From NCBI GenBank assembly GCA_002478115.1, contig DLMH01000066.1:1-12550 (forward strand): DNA of 12,550 nucleotides. Direction: 5' to 3'. The notes beneath the pieces are model-generated. The model was given only the letters and a program-made list of their open reading frames with translations. It did not search any database and had not been told where the DNA came from. Numbering within the stretch: the first letter of the stretch is position 1; every line of letters begins with the position of its first letter. A program made the translations under genes and the position numbers. Below, in pieces: positions 1 to 6,120 of the stretch. This DNA comes from Candidatus Acidiferrum typicum. Its GTDB lineage: Bacteria > Acidobacteriota > Terriglobia > Acidiferrales > UBA7541.

Positions 1-37
1 TGGGAGACACTGGCCGAAGAGGCAGAGGGGAATGTGT

Positions 38-763
38 ATGAGAAAGGGATTGCTGGGAGTGCTGGTGCTGTTGATGGCGGCGTGGGCCGTTGGGGCGCAG
101 GAAGCGAGCTTGGGGGTAGCTGCGGCCAAGGACACCACAAATGTTGCGGCCGATTTTGCTGAGAGTTCGGCGGCGCAAGTGAATTTGTATGCGCCGAGCG
201 AAGAGGCGCGGAGTTTTGCGCTGGCAACGCCGGCGATTCCAGCGGCGAGCGCGGCGGCCGCGGAGCCCGCGGCGGCGCCGCCCCGGCCGAAGTTCGTGTT
301 TGGCGCCCGGGATGACTACCGGTGGCAACTGGGAGTGGGCGTGGAGTTTTTCCGGTTCCAGTCGTCGCGGATCGACGCGAGCCTGGTGGGGCTGAACACC
401 ACGGTGACGTACTTCACGAACGACTGGTTTGCCGTGGAGGGGAACCTGGTGACGGGCTTTGCGCCGGAGATCTACGACCGGGAGCATGTGAAGTATTTTG
501 GAGGCGGCGGAGGGATACGGATTGGCTCGCGGCGGGAGCGTTGGGAACCCTGGGGACACGCGCTGGTGGGTGGCGGGCACCTGCAGCCGCAGACGGCGGA
601 CAGCAGCAGGACCGCGTTGATGCTGCAGGCGGGCGGCGGGGTGGACTTCCGGGTGAATGATCGGTTGTCATTGCGGGCCGAAGGCGATTATGTGTTCAAC
701 ACCTTCTTCAGCGAGCACCAGAACGACTTCCAGGGCGTCGCCGGCGTCGTCTTCCACTTCTGA
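38..763 (+). CDS. Outer-membrane beta-barrel protein (8-strand OMP type)
   Basis: A 241-residue exported protein that probably sits in the outer membrane as a small beta-barrel. Residues 1-20 form a signal peptide (MRK, then a hydrophobic core, ending VGA before Q). Residues about 21-85 are a low-complexity Ala/Pro-rich linker, and residues 86-241 show alternating hydrophobic and polar beta-strand patterns with aromatic girdle residues. The chain ends in VFHF, with the C-terminal Phe expected of barrels recognised by the BAM machinery. Length and pattern fit the OMP_b-brl/OmpA-like membrane-domain families, without an OmpA peptidoglycan-binding domain. An ATG at 32 is in frame, but AGAGGGG (24-30) sits 7 nt before the ATG at 38 and only 1 nt before the other, so 38 is preferred. 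A terminator follows directly, so it ends its own transcript. Specific role unknown; it could be structural or a porin-like protein. Confidence 0.8.
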   Translation: MRKGLLGVLVLLMAAWAVGAQEASLGVAAAKDTTNVAADFAESSAAQVNLYAPSEEARSFALATPAIPAASAAAAEPAAAPPRPKFVFGARDDYRWQLGVGVEFFRFQSSRIDASLVGLNTTVTYFTNDWFAVEGNLVTGFAPEIYDREHVKYFGGGGGIRIGSRRERWEPWGHALVGGGHLQPQTADSSRTALMLQAGGGVDFRVNDRLSLRAEGDYVFNTFFSEHQNDFQGVAGVVFHF

Positions 764-764
764 G

Positions 765-786
765 CCGGACCGGGTCCGGTTTTCTA
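765..786 (+). terminator. Rho-independent terminator after the OMP gene
   Basis: Two bases after the stop codon, CCGGAC (765-770) and GTCCGG (774-779) form a 6-bp GC stem with a 3-nt loop. TTTT (780-783) follows directly. Compact, but well placed. Confidence 0.7.
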
Positions 787-840
787 GCGTGGATCGCAGG
801 GAAATGGCCGAATTGGGCCACTTCTGGCGGGTGTTGCATA

Positions 841-857
841 CTGTGCACACATCACAG
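841..857. promoter_or_regulatory. CRP/FNR-like inverted repeat upstream of the cytochrome gene
   Basis: CTGTG (841-845) and CACAG (853-857) are exact inverted arms separated by 7 nt. The internal TGTG...TCACA pattern resembles a CRP/FNR-family operator, but the spacing is one base short of the E. coli CRP consensus. A -10-like TATAGT lies at 879-884 without a good -35, as expected of an activator-dependent promoter. The arms are short and chance is a real alternative. Confidence 0.25.
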
Positions 858-946
858 CCTTTTGGTCGGCAGCCGTGATATAGTCCATTTTAGCGACAAT
901 TCGGATAGACCAGGCACTCCACTCACCTATTATCTATCCCCAATCG

Positions 947-955
947 AAAGGAGGA
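947..955 (+). promoter_or_regulatory. Near-consensus ribosome binding site of the cytochrome c gene
   Basis: AAAGGAGGA lies 5 nt after its GGAGG core from the ATG at 960. It is the best Shine-Dalgarno site in the window, fixes the start of the cytochrome gene and suggests efficient translation. Confidence 0.85.
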
Positions 956-959
956 TCTC

Positions 960-1400
960 ATGTTGAAAAAGAGCATGATCCTGCTGGCAAGTTTGCTCGT
1001 GGCAACGAGCCTCTGTCTGGCACAGGAGAAAACAAACCAGCAACCCGTGGTCAAGAAGACCCCGATTAAGCAAACCAGCGCCGCGTCTGGCAAAGAGATG
1101 TATAGCCAGTACTGCGCGCCGTGTCACGGAACCGACGGTAAGGGTGCAGGTCCCGCGGCGTCATCGATGAAGGTGATGCCAACCGACTTGACCCAACTGG
1201 CCAGGAAACACGATGGCAAGTATCCAGCCAATTCAGTGGCTTCCGTACTGAAGTTTGGCAGCGGCCCCGCTTCCCACGGCTCGGCCGATATGCCGGTTTG
1301 GGGTCCGTTGTTCAAGTCATTGGACAAGTACCACGAGACCGTTGTGCAGCAGAGAATCAGCAACCTGGTGAGCTATATCGACTCCCTCCAGGCGAAATAG
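960..1400 (+). CDS. Periplasmic single-haem cytochrome c
   Basis: A 146-residue exported class-I-like c-type cytochrome, a probable one-electron carrier in the periplasm. Residues 1-21 are a signal peptide (MLKK, hydrophobic core, LCLA before QE); the nearby Cys does not fit a lipobox, so a soluble rather than lipidated form is expected. Residues 22-42 are a Lys/Gln-rich linker. The haem-binding CxxCH is CAPCH at 52-56, in the context YCAPCHGTDGKGAGP that is typical of cytochrome C oxidase-cbb3/caa3-type modules (Cytochrome_CBB3 family). Met111 in ADMPVWGP is the likely sixth haem ligand. The C-terminal helix (about 125-143) closes the fold. It is monocistronic between two terminators, so no oxidase partner is visible. 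The electron donor and acceptor are unknown. Confidence 0.9.
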   Translation: MLKKSMILLASLLVATSLCLAQEKTNQQPVVKKTPIKQTSAASGKEMYSQYCAPCHGTDGKGAGPAASSMKVMPTDLTQLARKHDGKYPANSVASVLKFGSGPASHGSADMPVWGPLFKSLDKYHETVVQQRISNLVSYIDSLQAK

Positions 1401-1425
1401 AGCTCGCCGGTTTCGAAGTTCCGAG

Positions 1426-1460
1426 AGGCAGGAAGCGCAACTTCCTGCCTTTTTTCTTTT
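1426..1460 (+). terminator. Strong Rho-independent terminator after the cytochrome gene
   Basis: AGGCAGGAAG (1426-1435) and CTTCCTGCCT (1441-1450) form a perfect 10-bp stem with a 5-nt loop (CGCAA). A T-rich run of six Ts, a C and four more Ts begins at 1450. Confidence 0.92.
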
Positions 1461-1817
1461 GCGTCCCAAGGTGTGCGCGTGGCACGTTTCAACCCAATTT
1501 GGAGTGCGGCGGCTTGCCGCCGCTTTTACAGCCGCCTGCCCCGCTGACATACCATAGTCCCAAATTCGAAGTTGGCCAATTACAGGCGTGTGCCTCTTAT
1601 TCTGTTTCAATCCATAGTCGTAGGAGAATCCCTCTGCAACTTCGGATTTCAGGCTCATACCAAGTGCTGCCCTCATGCAGCTTCCTGCCCTGTTACCCAC
1701 GCCACATCACATACCCGAGACGCCTCCCCAGTTTGCCTGATGGTATCCTGCTAAAGCTGTCAGGCAGGATTCGCCGGGAACTTTCGGTCTGCCTCTGCGG
1801 AATTACAGGGGTATAGT
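1461..1817. other. Gene-free spacer with a hairpin repeat and inverted arms
   Basis: I see no credible gene. Frames open on both strands lack a ribosome binding site and a protein-like composition. The spacer contains the GC hairpin at 1506-1527 and an inverted pair TGCCTGA (1734-1740) / TCAGGCA (1760-1766). A GGAACTTT (1777-1784) resembles an ECF sigma -35 element but has no matching -10 at the usual distance. A TATAGT (1812-1817) could be the -10 of the promoter for the downstream operon. Confidence 0.6.
1506..1527. repeat. GC-rich hairpin element
   Basis: GCGGCGGC (1506-1513) and GCCGCCGC (1516-1523) are perfect 8-bp arms around TT, followed by TTTT. Its architecture (long perfect arms, 2-nt TT/TC centre) is shared with hairpins in the 8.3-9.4 kb repeat island, so it is probably one of the dispersed intergenic hairpins of this genome. 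It could also act as a back-up terminator on the + strand. Confidence 0.6.
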
Positions 1818-1916
1818 TTGAGTCGATCCCCCAACCCCATGAGCTTGGGTGGCGTAACTTTAGTACCCGTGCCTGCGTCTTTAAGAATGAGCAGGTTAGC
1901 GAAGGAAAGAAGCCCT
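1818..1916 (+). promoter_or_regulatory. Possible structured 5' leader of the receptor operon
   Basis: If TATAGT at 1812-1817 is a -10 element, the transcript carries about 90 nt of leader. It can form CCCAA (1830-1834) / TTGGG (1845-1849) and CCTGC (1872-1876) / GCAGG (1891-1895) stems before the ribosome binding site. It does not match any riboswitch consensus I know. The frame is open in phase with the gene from a TTG at 1818, but the signal peptide places the real start at 1917. Confidence 0.25.
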
Positions 1917-2681
1917 ATGCACCATAAGCACTTCTACTTATTGAGTTTCCTGTTTTTGGTCATTGCCACAACCGGCCCGGCACAGACTCCCGATACTTCA
2001 CCCCAGGGTCAAGAACAGGGCACATCCCCCCGCAGCAGCCGCGGGCAGGGCCGTGGCGGGCCCATGGAGGGTCGCGGCGTCTTCGGAAAGATCACCGCCA
2101 TCAACAGCGGTTCGATCGCGATGACCAAGCCTGACGGAACATCCGTAACCGTCAAGCTCACGGACAAAACCGAATTCCGCAAGGACCGCCAGCCCGCGAA
2201 AATTGCCGACTTCAAAGTCGGCGACTTTGTTGTTGTGCGCGGCGATGAAAATGCCGACCACACTGTGACCGCTCAGATGATCGGGACGCGCACAGACAAC
2301 AGCCAAGGAGGCGGTCGCGGGGGATCCGGCGGCGGCGGAGGATTCGGCGAAATGGGCAAAGACTTTGTCGCCGGCGAGGTGAAGTCCATTGACGCACCCA
2401 AGCTGACCATCTTGCGGACCGACAATGTCACACAGACCCTCGAACTCAACGAAGATACTTCTCTGCGCAAAGGCCGCGAAAGCATCACCATGGCCGACCT
2501 TCATCCCGGGGACCATGTGGTGGTCCGCGGAGCGTCGCAAAATAATGTCTTCGTTCCCAAAAACGTAATGGTCCTTTCCCCCGAACAGTGGGAGCGCCTG
2601 CAGCAGATGGGTAACGCTAGAGGAGGACCTGCCGGAAGTGCACCCCCTAACGCGCCCACAGGCAATTCGCCGCAACCATAA
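1917..2681 (+). CDS. Secreted DUF5666-type protein with two beta-barrel-like repeats
   Basis: A 254-residue exported protein, first gene of the three-gene operon. Residues 1-22 are a signal peptide ending GPA before Q. Two homologous modules follow. Residues about 54-123 (GVFGKITAI ... FKVGDFVVVRGD) and about 150-220 (VAGEVKSID ... LHPGDHVVVRGA) share the pattern G-x-V/I-x-x-I, a T-x-x-R-K element, and a closing V/P-G-D-x-V-V-V-R-G. This fits the DUF5666 family of small OB-like domains. A Gly-rich linker (130-143) separates them, and the C-terminus is Gly/Pro/Asn-rich and probably disordered. The start at 1917 is chosen because GAAGGAAAG (1901-1909) lies 7 nt upstream and the signal peptide begins there. 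The stop lies 19 nt before the receptor start. Function is unknown; a periplasmic or surface accessory to the receptor is an inference. Confidence 0.8.
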   Translation: MHHKHFYLLSFLFLVIATTGPAQTPDTSPQGQEQGTSPRSSRGQGRGGPMEGRGVFGKITAINSGSIAMTKPDGTSVTVKLTDKTEFRKDRQPAKIADFKVGDFVVVRGDENADHTVTAQMIGTRTDNSQGGGRGGSGGGGGFGEMGKDFVAGEVKSIDAPKLTILRTDNVTQTLELNEDTSLRKGRESITMADLHPGDHVVVRGASQNNVFVPKNVMVLSPEQWERLQQMGNARGGPAGSAPPNAPTGNSPQP

Positions 2682-2687
2682 CTCACC

Positions 2688-2694
2688 GAGGGAG
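2688..2694 (+). promoter_or_regulatory. Ribosome binding site that fixes a TTG start for the receptor
   Basis: GAGGGAG lies 6 nt upstream of the TTG at 2701. The in-frame ATG at 2638 lies inside the previous gene and would put 21 charged residues in front of the signal peptide. TTG at 2701 is therefore the supported start. Confidence 0.75.
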
Positions 2695-2700
2695 TGCAGT

Positions 2701-5700
2701 TTGAAGTCAATTCTTCACGGCATATTGACGATTGCATTGGTGGCGATTCTCTTCGCCTTGCATTTGCAGGCGCAAGAGACTGCGCCCGTTGCACCTGCGC
2801 AGGGCACCGTAATCTCCGTTCCGCCGGGCACCTCTGCCTCGTATTATGAAATTACCGGATCTACACGCAGCGGCAAGACTCCTCTGCCGGGCGCGGCTGT
2901 CACTGCCGCCAACACATTGACCGGCAAGAAATATGCTGCGGTGACCAACGCCGAGGGTAAATTCTCTTTCTCGGGCATCGCTCGTGGCCGGTACGTTGTA
3001 CGCATCGAGTTCATGGGCTTCTCTCTCTTCACTCAGGAGCTCCTGCTCAATCCACAGAATCCATCAGCAAAAGTAGACGCCGAATTGCTGCTCGCCTCCC
3101 GACAGCAGCAGCAATCGAACAACTCCAGCGCGAGCATCGCGGCAGGCCGGGGGTTTCAGAGCCTGGCCGTGGACAGCACACTCTCTTCTCTGGCCGGCAG
3201 TGATTCCGGCTTTGGTGCAACGGGCGCACCCGGCGCTGCGCAAAACTCCAATGATCTCTCAAGTCTTCCCTTGAATGGCGCCGGCGCAGAAGGCCCCACG
3301 GAATCAGTCAGCATCAGCGGTGCGCAGGGGCGCACACAGGACTTCGGCGGCGGCAGTGAAGATGAACTGCAACAGCGCATCCAGGAATTTCGCGACCGTG
3401 TACAAAGTGGCGGTGGCCCCTTCGGTGGCGGACCTGGCTTCGGCGGTCCGGGCGGAGGTGGCGGTGGCGGGCCCATCGCTATTGGCAGGCTGGGTGGCCG
3501 CGGGTTCAACATCAACCAGCCCCATGGCGTGCTTTATTTCTCGGACGACAACGCCTCGCTCGACGCCACACCCTACTCGCTCAACGGAGTCCCCGCCATC
3601 AAACCGCAATACAACCAGGCGCGCTTCGGTGCAAACGTCGGCGGCCCTTTGAAGATTCCCAAGATTTACGACGGTGGCAACAAATGGTTCTTCTTCGCCG
3701 GCTGGAACGGATCGCGCGGCGATTCCCCGTACGTTGCTTACTCCAGAGTGCCAACAAGTGACGAACGCAATGGTGATTTTACAGGGGCCACCTACAACGA
3801 CGCCGCGCCGGTTCAGCTATTCAATCCTGCCACGGGGCAGCAGTATCAGTTCAATGGTGTCCTCAACCAGTTGGATCCAAGCTTGATCAGTCCCTCTGCC
3901 AAAGCTCTCCTGCAGTACATCCCCCTGCCAAACATGCCTCCCACCGCGTCCGGTCAGAATTTCCAGTACCTTACTTCGGCCGCAAGTAGCTCCGACGCCG
4001 TGATCCTGCGTCTGGTCCACAATTTCGGATCAATCCCCACCCCCAGTGGACGGAGTGGCGGGGGTAGAGGTGGCGGGCGACGGCCGCAAAACAACATCAA
4101 TTTCGGGCTCAATTGGGCGCGCACCTCGACCAATATCGTCAATCCCTTTCCCTCACTTGCCGGAGGTACGGGAACGCAAGGCTTGAACGCCAGCGCTGGC
4201 TGGACTTACGGCAAAAATCGCATGAATAATATTTTCCGGGTGAATTACAACCACAATCACGTTTCCACCACGAATCTCTATTCCAACGTCACCGACGTTG
4301 CAGGCCCTGGCGGCGCCGGAATCACGGGAATCTCGAACGTTCCGTTTGACTGGGGATTGCCGGGAATCAGTTTTACTTCATTTGGCGGGCTCAACGATCC
4401 CACGCCGCGCCGCGAACTCGATCAAACCTACACCGTCTCCGACACCGTTTCCTGGAATCATGGGAAGCACAATTGGCGCTTTGGCGGAGACTACCGGCGC
4501 ATACTTCAGAGTTTTCACTCTGCCAGAAATGCGGAGGGCAGTTTCGTCTTTACAGGCTTTGCCACCTCTCAATACGCACCGGGCAGCACGCAACCTCTCC
4601 CCGACACGGGCTATGATTTCGCGGACTTCCTCCTTGGCTTTCCTCAGCAAACATCGCTGCAGTTCGGTGCCACTTCTTACAATTTTCGCGCCAACTCGTT
4701 CGACTTTTTCGCCCAGGACGACTGGCGCATACTTTCCAGTCTCTCGCTGAATCTCGGTGTGCGCTACGAGTACAACGGCCCCTACACCGAGGCCCAGGAC
4801 CGTATCGCCAATTTGGAAGTTGGCCCGGGATTTGCCACTGCAGTTCCGGTCGTTCCAGCCGGTGCCGTGTTGCCGCCAGGTTCGGGGACATTGGCCGTCT
4901 TCTCCAATCCATCTCTCCTTCATCCCGACCGCAATAATTTCGCACCTCGCATCGGCATTGCCTGGAAACCTCTCAAGAAGACGGTCGTCCGCGCCGGGTA
5001 CGGCATCAACTACAACCTCGCCCAGTACAGCACCATGATTCAGAACTTCGCATTTCAACCTCCCTTTGCCAACGCGGTCACGAATGCCACGAATGTCGCC
5101 AGCCTGATCGGCCCGGCCCCGCTCACTCTTGCGAACGGTTTCCCCGCCGCTTCCCAAAGCACGGTAACCAATAATTTCGCCGTCGATCCCAACTACGCCC
5201 TGGGCTACGTGCAGATCTGGAATCTCGACCTCCAGCACGAATTGCCCGGCAATGTGGTTTTAAACGTCGGCTACAACGGCGCCAAAGGCACGCGCTTGGA
5301 TACGGAGCGCGCTCTGGTCTTCGCGGGCAATCAGCCGTTCATTTACGAGTCCTCCGAAGGAAACTCGATTCTCCATGCCGCCTCCGTTCGCGTTCGCAGG
5401 CGCATGTCCAAAGGCCTCGGTATCGGCGCACAGTACGTGTTCTCCAAGTCCATTGATGATGCCTCTTCCATCGGCGGCGGTGGCGTTGTCGTAGCTCAGA
5501 ATCCCTTTGATATCTCGGCTGACCGGGGGCTCTCCAGTTTCAATCAGACCCACAAATTCACTGGAAACTGGATGTACGATCTTCCCTTCGGCGAGAACCG
5601 CCGCTTCGCCCAAAAAGGTGTGTGGTCTCACGCCCTCTCCAATTGGCAATGGAGTGGCGACTTCACCGTTGCTTCGGGTCTCTATTTCACTCCCAGCGTG

Positions 5701-6108
5701 CTCGGCGGCGCCTTGGATATCGCACGCGGCGTCAGCGGATCGCAGCGTGCCAACCTTGTCCCAGGGCAATCGATCTCTCTTCCAAATCCAACGGCGCGGG
5801 AATGGTTCAATACCGCTGCGTTTTGCACCCCGGGAATCAACTGCAGCAATCCGAGCGACTCACCCTACGGCGATGCCACACGCAACTCCATCGAGGGGCC
5901 CGGCACAGTGACCCTGGACATGTCCATCAATCGCACCATCCCGCTCAAGGAATCCCGCTCTCTCGATCTGCGCCTTACAGCTAGCAACGTCTTCAATCAC
6001 GTGAATTTCACTTCCATCAGCACCGCCGTGAACTCGCTGACCTTTGGGGAAGTCACCGCTGCGGGGGGCATGCGCCGTGTCACCATGCAGGCCCGTTTTC
6101 GCTTCTGA
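2701..6108 (+). CDS. Oar-like TonB-dependent outer-membrane receptor
   Basis: A 1135-residue outer-membrane protein using a TTG start. Residues 1-24 are a signal peptide (MKSILHG, hydrophobic core, LQA before QE). Residues about 51-129 form a carboxypeptidase-regulatory-like beta-sandwich (PLPGAAVTA, T-N-x-E-G-K-F-S-F, G-x-Y-V-V-R-I-E-F). A region matching the plug of acidobacterial receptors is reduced to SSLPLNG and VSISG motifs and then a Gly-rich stretch (about 236-260). From about residue 290 to the end comes a large barrel (NVGGPLKIPKIY, WFFFAGWNGSRG, RFGGDYRR, FAQDDWR, LNLGVRYEYNGPY), ending in MQARFRF with a terminal Phe. Oar-like proteins move or display substrates at the surface using TonB energy; no TonB box is seen here. 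A second Gly/Arg-rich insert (about 442-462) probably lies in a surface loop. It sits between DUF5666 and VWFA genes in one operon. Substrate unknown. Confidence 0.88.
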   Translation: MKSILHGILTIALVAILFALHLQAQETAPVAPAQGTVISVPPGTSASYYEITGSTRSGKTPLPGAAVTAANTLTGKKYAAVTNAEGKFSFSGIARGRYVVRIEFMGFSLFTQELLLNPQNPSAKVDAELLLASRQQQQSNNSSASIAAGRGFQSLAVDSTLSSLAGSDSGFGATGAPGAAQNSNDLSSLPLNGAGAEGPTESVSISGAQGRTQDFGGGSEDELQQRIQEFRDRVQSGGGPFGGGPGFGGPGGGGGGGPIAIGRLGGRGFNINQPHGVLYFSDDNASLDATPYSLNGVPAIKPQYNQARFGANVGGPLKIPKIYDGGNKWFFFAGWNGSRGDSPYVAYSRVPTSDERNGDFTGATYNDAAPVQLFNPATGQQYQFNGVLNQLDPSLISPSAKALLQYIPLPNMPPTASGQNFQYLTSAASSSDAVILRLVHNFGSIPTPSGRSGGGRGGGRRPQNNINFGLNWARTSTNIVNPFPSLAGGTGTQGLNASAGWTYGKNRMNNIFRVNYNHNHVSTTNLYSNVTDVAGPGGAGITGISNVPFDWGLPGISFTSFGGLNDPTPRRELDQTYTVSDTVSWNHGKHNWRFGGDYRRILQSFHSARNAEGSFVFTGFATSQYAPGSTQPLPDTGYDFADFLLGFPQQTSLQFGATSYNFRANSFDFFAQDDWRILSSLSLNLGVRYEYNGPYTEAQDRIANLEVGPGFATAVPVVPAGAVLPPGSGTLAVFSNPSLLHPDRNNFAPRIGIAWKPLKKTVVRAGYGINYNLAQYSTMIQNFAFQPPFANAVTNATNVASLIGPAPLTLANGFPAASQSTVTNNFAVDPNYALGYVQIWNLDLQHELPGNVVLNVGYNGAKGTRLDTERALVFAGNQPFIYESSEGNSILHAASVRVRRRMSKGLGIGAQYVFSKSIDDASSIGGGGVVVAQNPFDISADRGLSSFNQTHKFTGNWMYDLPFGENRRFAQKGVWSHALSNWQWSGDFTVASGLYFTPSVLGGALDIARGVSGSQRANLVPGQSISLPNPTAREWFNTAAFCTPGINCSNPSDSPYGDATRNSIEGPGTVTLDMSINRTIPLKESRSLDLRLTASNVFNHVNFTSISTAVNSLTFGEVTAAGGMRRVTMQARFRF

Positions 6109-6120
6109 GAGATAACACCG

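Noticed and set aside
1298..1816. 172-residue + strand frame and a 127-residue minus frame (1317-1700) after the cytochrome gene
   Set aside because: Both overlap the cytochrome gene and its terminator and have no start signal; the composition is not protein-like.
1818..1916. TTG at 1818 or ATG at 1839 as start of the DUF5666 gene
   Set aside because: The signal peptide begins at the ATG at 1917, which has a purine-rich site upstream; the earlier extension has no such site.
2638..2700. ATG at 2638 as start of the receptor
   Set aside because: It lies inside the upstream gene and would place charged residues before the signal peptide. TTG at 2701 has GAGGGAG 6 nt upstream.
4378..5238. 286-residue minus-strand frame inside the receptor gene
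   Set aside because: It is a shadow of the receptor reading frame in GC-rich DNA. The + strand has clear family motifs, a ribosome binding site and a signal peptide.
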